Of a stretch of DNA of 64,000 nt, positions 59,743 to 64,000 are shown piece by piece. The stretch is taken from contig FJUW01000005.1 in the NCBI GenBank assembly GCA_900074885.1, forward strand, positions 464,242-528,241. Direction: 5' to 3'. The position numbers and the translations under genes were made by a program. This DNA comes from Rhynchosporium graminicola. Lineage: Eukaryota; Ascomycota; Leotiomycetes; Helotiales; Ploettnerulaceae. Below the pieces are notes generated by a model, which had not been told where the DNA came from, did not search any database, and saw only the letters and a list, made by a program, of their open reading frames with translations. Position 1 is the stretch's first letter, and each line of letters starts with the position of its first letter.

Positions 59743-60307
59743 ATTGTTATGGAAAACGGATTTGGATGGTATAATCAAAATGTTATCACACCCGCATCTC
59801 AATTACGCTCCATTTTCTATTTTTGGGAAGCTGGGTAGGTAAATCGTAAGATACCATGGATACCGGTGCATCTGTTCCCCCCTATTCTGCGCGCTGAAAG
59901 TAAGGCTAGGAATATGGAAAAGGCCAAGCAGAGCTATTGAACCCTAATTAATTGACGATCGCCCTAGCTTTTCAGGTGGTATAAATCAATCACTTAAGTC
60001 ATACTACAAAAGATTCCCTGACACGTGATCATTATCTATTACAGTCCCTTGGTGTCCTCTTCGAATCATGTGATTCAAGTCTAAGGCCTATACCTTTACG
60101 AGGTACACACAAATTTAAGAAAGAGGATGTGTATATCTAGGAGGTGACGAAAGCTACACTTCCTATCATCCAACATTCGTGTGTTGCGGAAAAACCGCGC
60201 GGTGGCCCAGCGTTCACCTGGATTTTAAAGGCAGCATGATACCAGCAGTCCGTGGAGTCTATTTGATTTCTTTCTCTAGTCATCGGACAGTCTAGAAGCT
60301 TCCGACT
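59743..60307. other. Spacer
   Basis: I see no gene between the reductase relic and the kinase-like gene. Confidence 0.5.
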
Positions 60308-61421
60308 TCATGAATCACCCTCTTGCCAAAACGGAAGCGCCAGCACCTGATTGATTTTCAGCCGGGCTTTGGGATCCAAATTCGTCATTCCAGAGAGCAT
60401 TTCTAATGCCGTTTCGCCCAATTCTTGGCCCCAGACCGTCATTCTGAGCATAGGTCGTTCCTCCACCTCTACCTCGGCCATTTTTGAAGCTAATTGTAAA
60501 GCATTCCTCCATTTCTCATCCTTGATCTGCTGGTAAAGACTTTCCGGAACTGGTCCGAAGTAACAAAAGTGTCTAGTCACCACTTCCTGCTCTGGACTGA
60601 TGCCTGCTTTCACTAACTTCTGGTAATCATTCAGAATGAGGAAATCTCCACCTCCCAAGATATAGATATACTGTACACGAGAATCAGACGGGTCATTGTT
60701 TTGCACGTATATAGGACTTACTACTAGTCCCAACGAATAGATGTCTGAGGCTCTTGTCGTAATACCGGTCTGTCCTTCGGGACTTCGCCACATGGCGTTA
60801 CCCATAGCGTGCGGTGTTAGGCGAGACTCGCCTTCTTGAAGCTTACAGGTGATGTCGAAGTCACCAAGTGCCACGGCTGTGACGACCTTTTTGCCCTCAC
60901 TGTCGCATGTCCAGTCAACTAAGACGTTATCCGGCTTAATATCTTCCAGGACGGATCAGCTCCAAATGCTATTCATACGTGCACAAGACATACCAGCATG
61001 AACCCAGTCCTTGGCATGAAGTTCCTGAATTGCCTCTCCAACACCCTGCATGATCTTCAGTCGTTCATCCGGTGGAAAGGCCGGATCATCTTCGAGCAGC
61101 GCGAGCAATGTATCTCGGAAATAGGTGTAGATGAGGATGGATTCCTCGCTATTGCAGTCCACATGTGTGCGAAGGCTTCGGGAAGATGGGAAGTCGTTAG
61201 CGAGGCGTCGAGATAGATCGAAAAAGGCTTTCGGTACACGCTTGTAGATGAAGCTCTTATCTGCGTATCTGCATAGCTAGTTAGAATATAGCTATTGTTC
61301 ATCAAATATTAGATATAAACCTGGCTTTGAAAATGTCCAGCTTGCTGTCCTGAGGATGCCGTCTGAGCACCGTGCCATCGGTATATATACGACCCGAGTC
61401 GCCGATGATGGTAGAATTCAT
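60308..61421 (-). CDS. Protein-kinase-like protein with DFD in place of DFG
   Basis: Four exons, 61421-61321, 61268-60994, 60942-60722 and 60670-60308, join in phases 2, 1 and 0 to give 319 aa. An in-frame ATG at 61487 would add 22 residues. The N-lobe is short, with FIYKRVPKAFFDLSRRL possibly providing the beta-3 lysine; no clear glycine loop is seen. The catalytic loop is HAKDWVHADIKPDNVLVDW, with D126, K128 and N131 present. The metal-binding motif reads LGDFDIT (D153-F-D155), so the usual Gly is Asp. The activation segment has GNAMWRSPEGQTGITTRASD, equivalent to APE, then SDIYSLGLV of helix F. The C-lobe ends at FWQEGDS. This is a small fungal-type kinase that may still be active because K, D and D are kept. 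The third intron (51 bp) is a multiple of three without stops. No regulatory domain is attached. Confidence 0.8.
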
Positions 61422-62107
61422 TCTGACACTCGAGATGCGTTTAGGTGAGTAGACGCGTAGTCGAGCACCGCAGTATCGTCGCCACATTGTTGGCCTGAAT
61501 TAAAATTCAGCGAAACGGTACGGCATCGAAAGATGTGGTCTCCTGTCAGAGTTGCTGAGGGTCAGCCCAGTGGAAATCGTAAAGGACACTTTGCGAGTCA
61601 TAGAATTAATTATAAGCGTGGGTGATTCAGCTGAAAATACCTACAATATAACTGACAGGGCTGCAGCTGAGGCGAGCCTATGGAAGTAAGTAGCAGCTGA
61701 ACTACCTTGTCGACGAATATTGTTCGTACTTCGGAGTATAAGTAGTCGTCGACCGGTGAGGGCTTGGTAACCAGATATTGTACAATACTAAACTAAGCCT
61801 TTTCTAAGGATGCTGCTTACTTATACTTATGTCTCGCCCACTAGCTTCCCGTTCACATATCAAGGGGCTTTCTTTCGGAAACCCTTCTCGAATCATCTTG
61901 TTTCCTTTCCATCTGGCCATCTTTCTTTCAAAAGGTGACCGCAATCCCTCCCGAGGCAGAAAGGAGGGTTTGCCAGCTAGAGTAGACCAAACCGTAAAGA
62001 ATTGAAATCATATCGCATATTATATCGCATTTTGCGAATCAAATAAATGAACCGTAAAATCAGCAATTGATTCATTCGAGCTCCCAGAGCACGAAACGAA
62101 GTGAACG
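61422..62107. other. Divergent promoter region
   Basis: About 0.7 kb between the divergently transcribed kinase-like and ABC transporter genes. I see no gene in it apart from a possible 22-codon N-terminal extension of the kinase-like gene (to 61487). Confidence 0.5.
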
Positions 62108-64000
62108 ATGAATCGAAGCGATGTTCAGGCGGCATCGCCATCGCCATGTCAGCCTTCCAATGATGATACATTCGGACCTATCGTCAAAGATTGTCGCTCT
62201 GGCTTCGACTTCACGCTGTTGTTCGAGCAGACCATCCTGTCGGTTGGCCCCGCGTCGCTACTCCTCCTCTTCGCCCCTCCACGCATCGTCACGCTTTTGA
62301 AATCCAGCGCCAAAACGCGATTCCCGTCGTCTCGATTCTTGAAATCAGTAAGCTAGAGCAAGGCCAAAACCGTTGATCAAAGCATAGCTAACATCACAGG
62401 TTGTCTGTCTTTCGCTGATTGGAGTCCAACTCGGCTTGCTCGTGCTCTGGTCTACAAATCCCGTGACTCAGGCCACCCTACCGGCGTCCACCTTACCATT
62501 CATCGCTGCCATCGCCGTCCTTCTTCTCTCAGATCTCGAAGACAGGAGAGCTGTCCCACCATCACTTCTACTCAGCATCTACCTCCTAGCAAGCCTCATT
62601 TTCGATATTGCTCAAGTTAGAACCTTATATCTCCGCCATGAAACCTCGACGCTTCTCGGACTTTCCACAACGAGCGTTGTTCTCAAAGCTGTGCTCCTTG
62701 TCCTAGAAAGTCGCAGCAAACGCCGATATCTTCGAGCCCCATATAACGGGTACTCTCCCGAAACGACCGGCGGGATATTCAACAGGAGTTTCTTCTGGTG
62801 GATTAATCCTATTCTTGCGACAGGATTCCGAAGACTACTGACTTTGGACGACCTCTTTCAGACTGATGCCCTACTCCTAACAGATCCTCTTCGGAATCGT
62901 ATGCAGAACTCATGGGAGAAATGTAAGCAAGAGTACTTGGATTATGAGACGATTTGAACTAATGACATTGTTGTAGACCAGTCCCGAGGAACTCATCGCC
63001 TTACTGCGTCCATCTTTCACTGTTTGGGATGGTCCTTCTTATCGATCATTTTTCCACGCCTCTGCCTGATTGGCTTCAATTACTCTCAACCCTTTTTGAT
63101 CAGTGCAGCTATCAAACATGTCTCCCAACCATCAGCAGCTCGCGATGAAAATGACGGGTATGGGTTGATAGGTGCTGCAGCACTAATCTATCTTGGAATT
63201 GCGGTAAGCATACATAACTAGCTTTATAGTTGTCGTGACTAAAATCGCCAATATGTTCAGATATCGACCACTCACTATCAGCATGCTGTCAACCGACTTT
63301 TGGTTGGTTTCAGGGGAGCGACAGCATCACTCATTTATTCTAAGACACTCAAGCAACAAGCTGGCGTGCAAGATAAAGAGGCCTCCCTGACTCACATGAG
63401 TAGTGACATCGATCAGCTTGCTTTCAGTCTTGATGCACTCTGCCAAATATGGGCTCAAGTCATTGAGCTTGTAATTGGGCTTTACTTGCTTAGCAGAAAC
63501 CTTGGATGGGTCTGTGTTGCTCCTATTGTTATTGTTGTTAGTAAGTCAGATGCTAAGCGATCATGTATTCTTGAGTGTAGCTGATGCATCTAGTCTCAAC
63601 TTTCTGTGCGGGCCATGTCACCAAGCTAATTGGCCCAAGACAAGGAGCATGGATCGCAGCCGTTCAGACCCGTGTTGGGATGACATCTACTATGCTGGGC
63701 TCGATGAAAAGTGTCAAGATGATGGGTCTTTCCAACATCCTAATGGACACGCTTCAGATTCAAAGAGTCATGGAACTCAACCTCTCGAAAAAATTCAGAG
63801 TTATGGGAATGTGGCGCATGATTATATGTCCGTTGCTAACAATCTTTCTTTAACGCGTATCGCTAACGACTACTCAGCTTTTCTACCCACAACTGTTGGA
63901 CCCATGGCAACTTTTTTAATCTTCGCTATTAAAGCATCGGTAAACGGGTCTGAAAGGCTTTCGACCAGTCAGACGTTCTCATCGTTGTCAATCATCACAT
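62108..64000 (+). CDS. ABC transporter, ABCC/MRP type, 5' part (truncated by window edge)
   Basis: Exons 62108-62347, 62400-62922, 62977-63203, 63261-63540 and 63594-about 63829 continue to a sixth from about 63882 to the edge. The N-terminus carries a hydrophobic TMD0-like block (FTLLFEQTILSVGPASLLLL; LIGVQLGLLVLW; LPFIAAIAVLLL). The linker motif PETTGGIFNRSFFWWINPIL followed by RLLTLDDLFQTD is characteristic of ABCC (multidrug-resistance-protein) transporters. The first half of the membrane domain follows (LSIIFPRLCLIGFNYSQPFL; VGFRGATASLIYSKTL; SSDIDQLAFSLDALCQIWAQ, including the conserved MSSD-x-D turn; WIAAVQTRVGMTSTMLGSMK). The nucleotide-binding domains lie beyond the window. The family exports conjugates, drugs or secondary metabolites; the substrate is unknown. 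Confidence 0.9.

Overview
The window is nuclear DNA of a filamentous ascomycete (Pezizomycotina). The evidence is short GT-AG introns of about 45-120 bp, gene spacing of 1-2 kb, and fungal-specific families (DUF3824, HET, a cytosolic trypsin-like family) beside clear ascomycete orthologues of IMP3, RSM18, PRP6, RPL30 and RPL10. A leotiomycete-like fungus is my guess from overall gene style only. I saw no tRNA, rRNA, CRISPR array or complete transposon.

Layout: 0-11.2 kb holds a large SR-rich DUF3824 gene, a 2.7 kb spacer with microsatellites, and two unrecognised minus-strand reading frames that may be one gene. 11.2-16.7 kb is decayed, with a HET-domain pseudogene. 16.7-24.5 kb is an accessory block: a secreted Ala/Thr-rich protein, a seven-bladed PLL-like (DUF346) beta-propeller lectin, and a secreted repeat protein broken by one in-frame stop. 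24.9-30.4 kb is a conserved core: IMP3 and RSM18 from one short divergent promoter, then the spliceosomal factor PRP6/Prp1.

30.4-35.3 kb is decayed again: a disabled trypsin-like paralogue and a retropepsin-like gene. 36.0-44.4 kb is mostly core: a coiled-coil protein, RPL30, RPL10 with 19- and 17-nt micro-exons, and an alkaline phosphatase. 45.7-56 kb is accessory: a tiny secreted protein, a second broken trypsin-like paralogue, a secreted Cys-containing protein, a DAO-family FAD oxidoreductase and a 71-residue membrane protein. 56.1-58.2 kb holds the only intact trypsin-like copy. The right end has a reductase relic, a kinase-like gene and the 5' part of an ABCC-type transporter that runs off the edge.

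The most interesting signal is the dispersed trypsin-like family. Three copies lie within 26 kb. Each begins with ATGTCGAGCCC and pairs a conserved N-terminal module of unknown function with a trypsin-fold domain lacking a secretion signal. One copy is intact (H272/D386/S520). One has lost all three catalytic residues and carries stops. One is truncated and frameshifted. With the HET pseudogene nearby, this looks like a rapidly turning-over intracellular gene family; a self-recognition or defence role is inference only.
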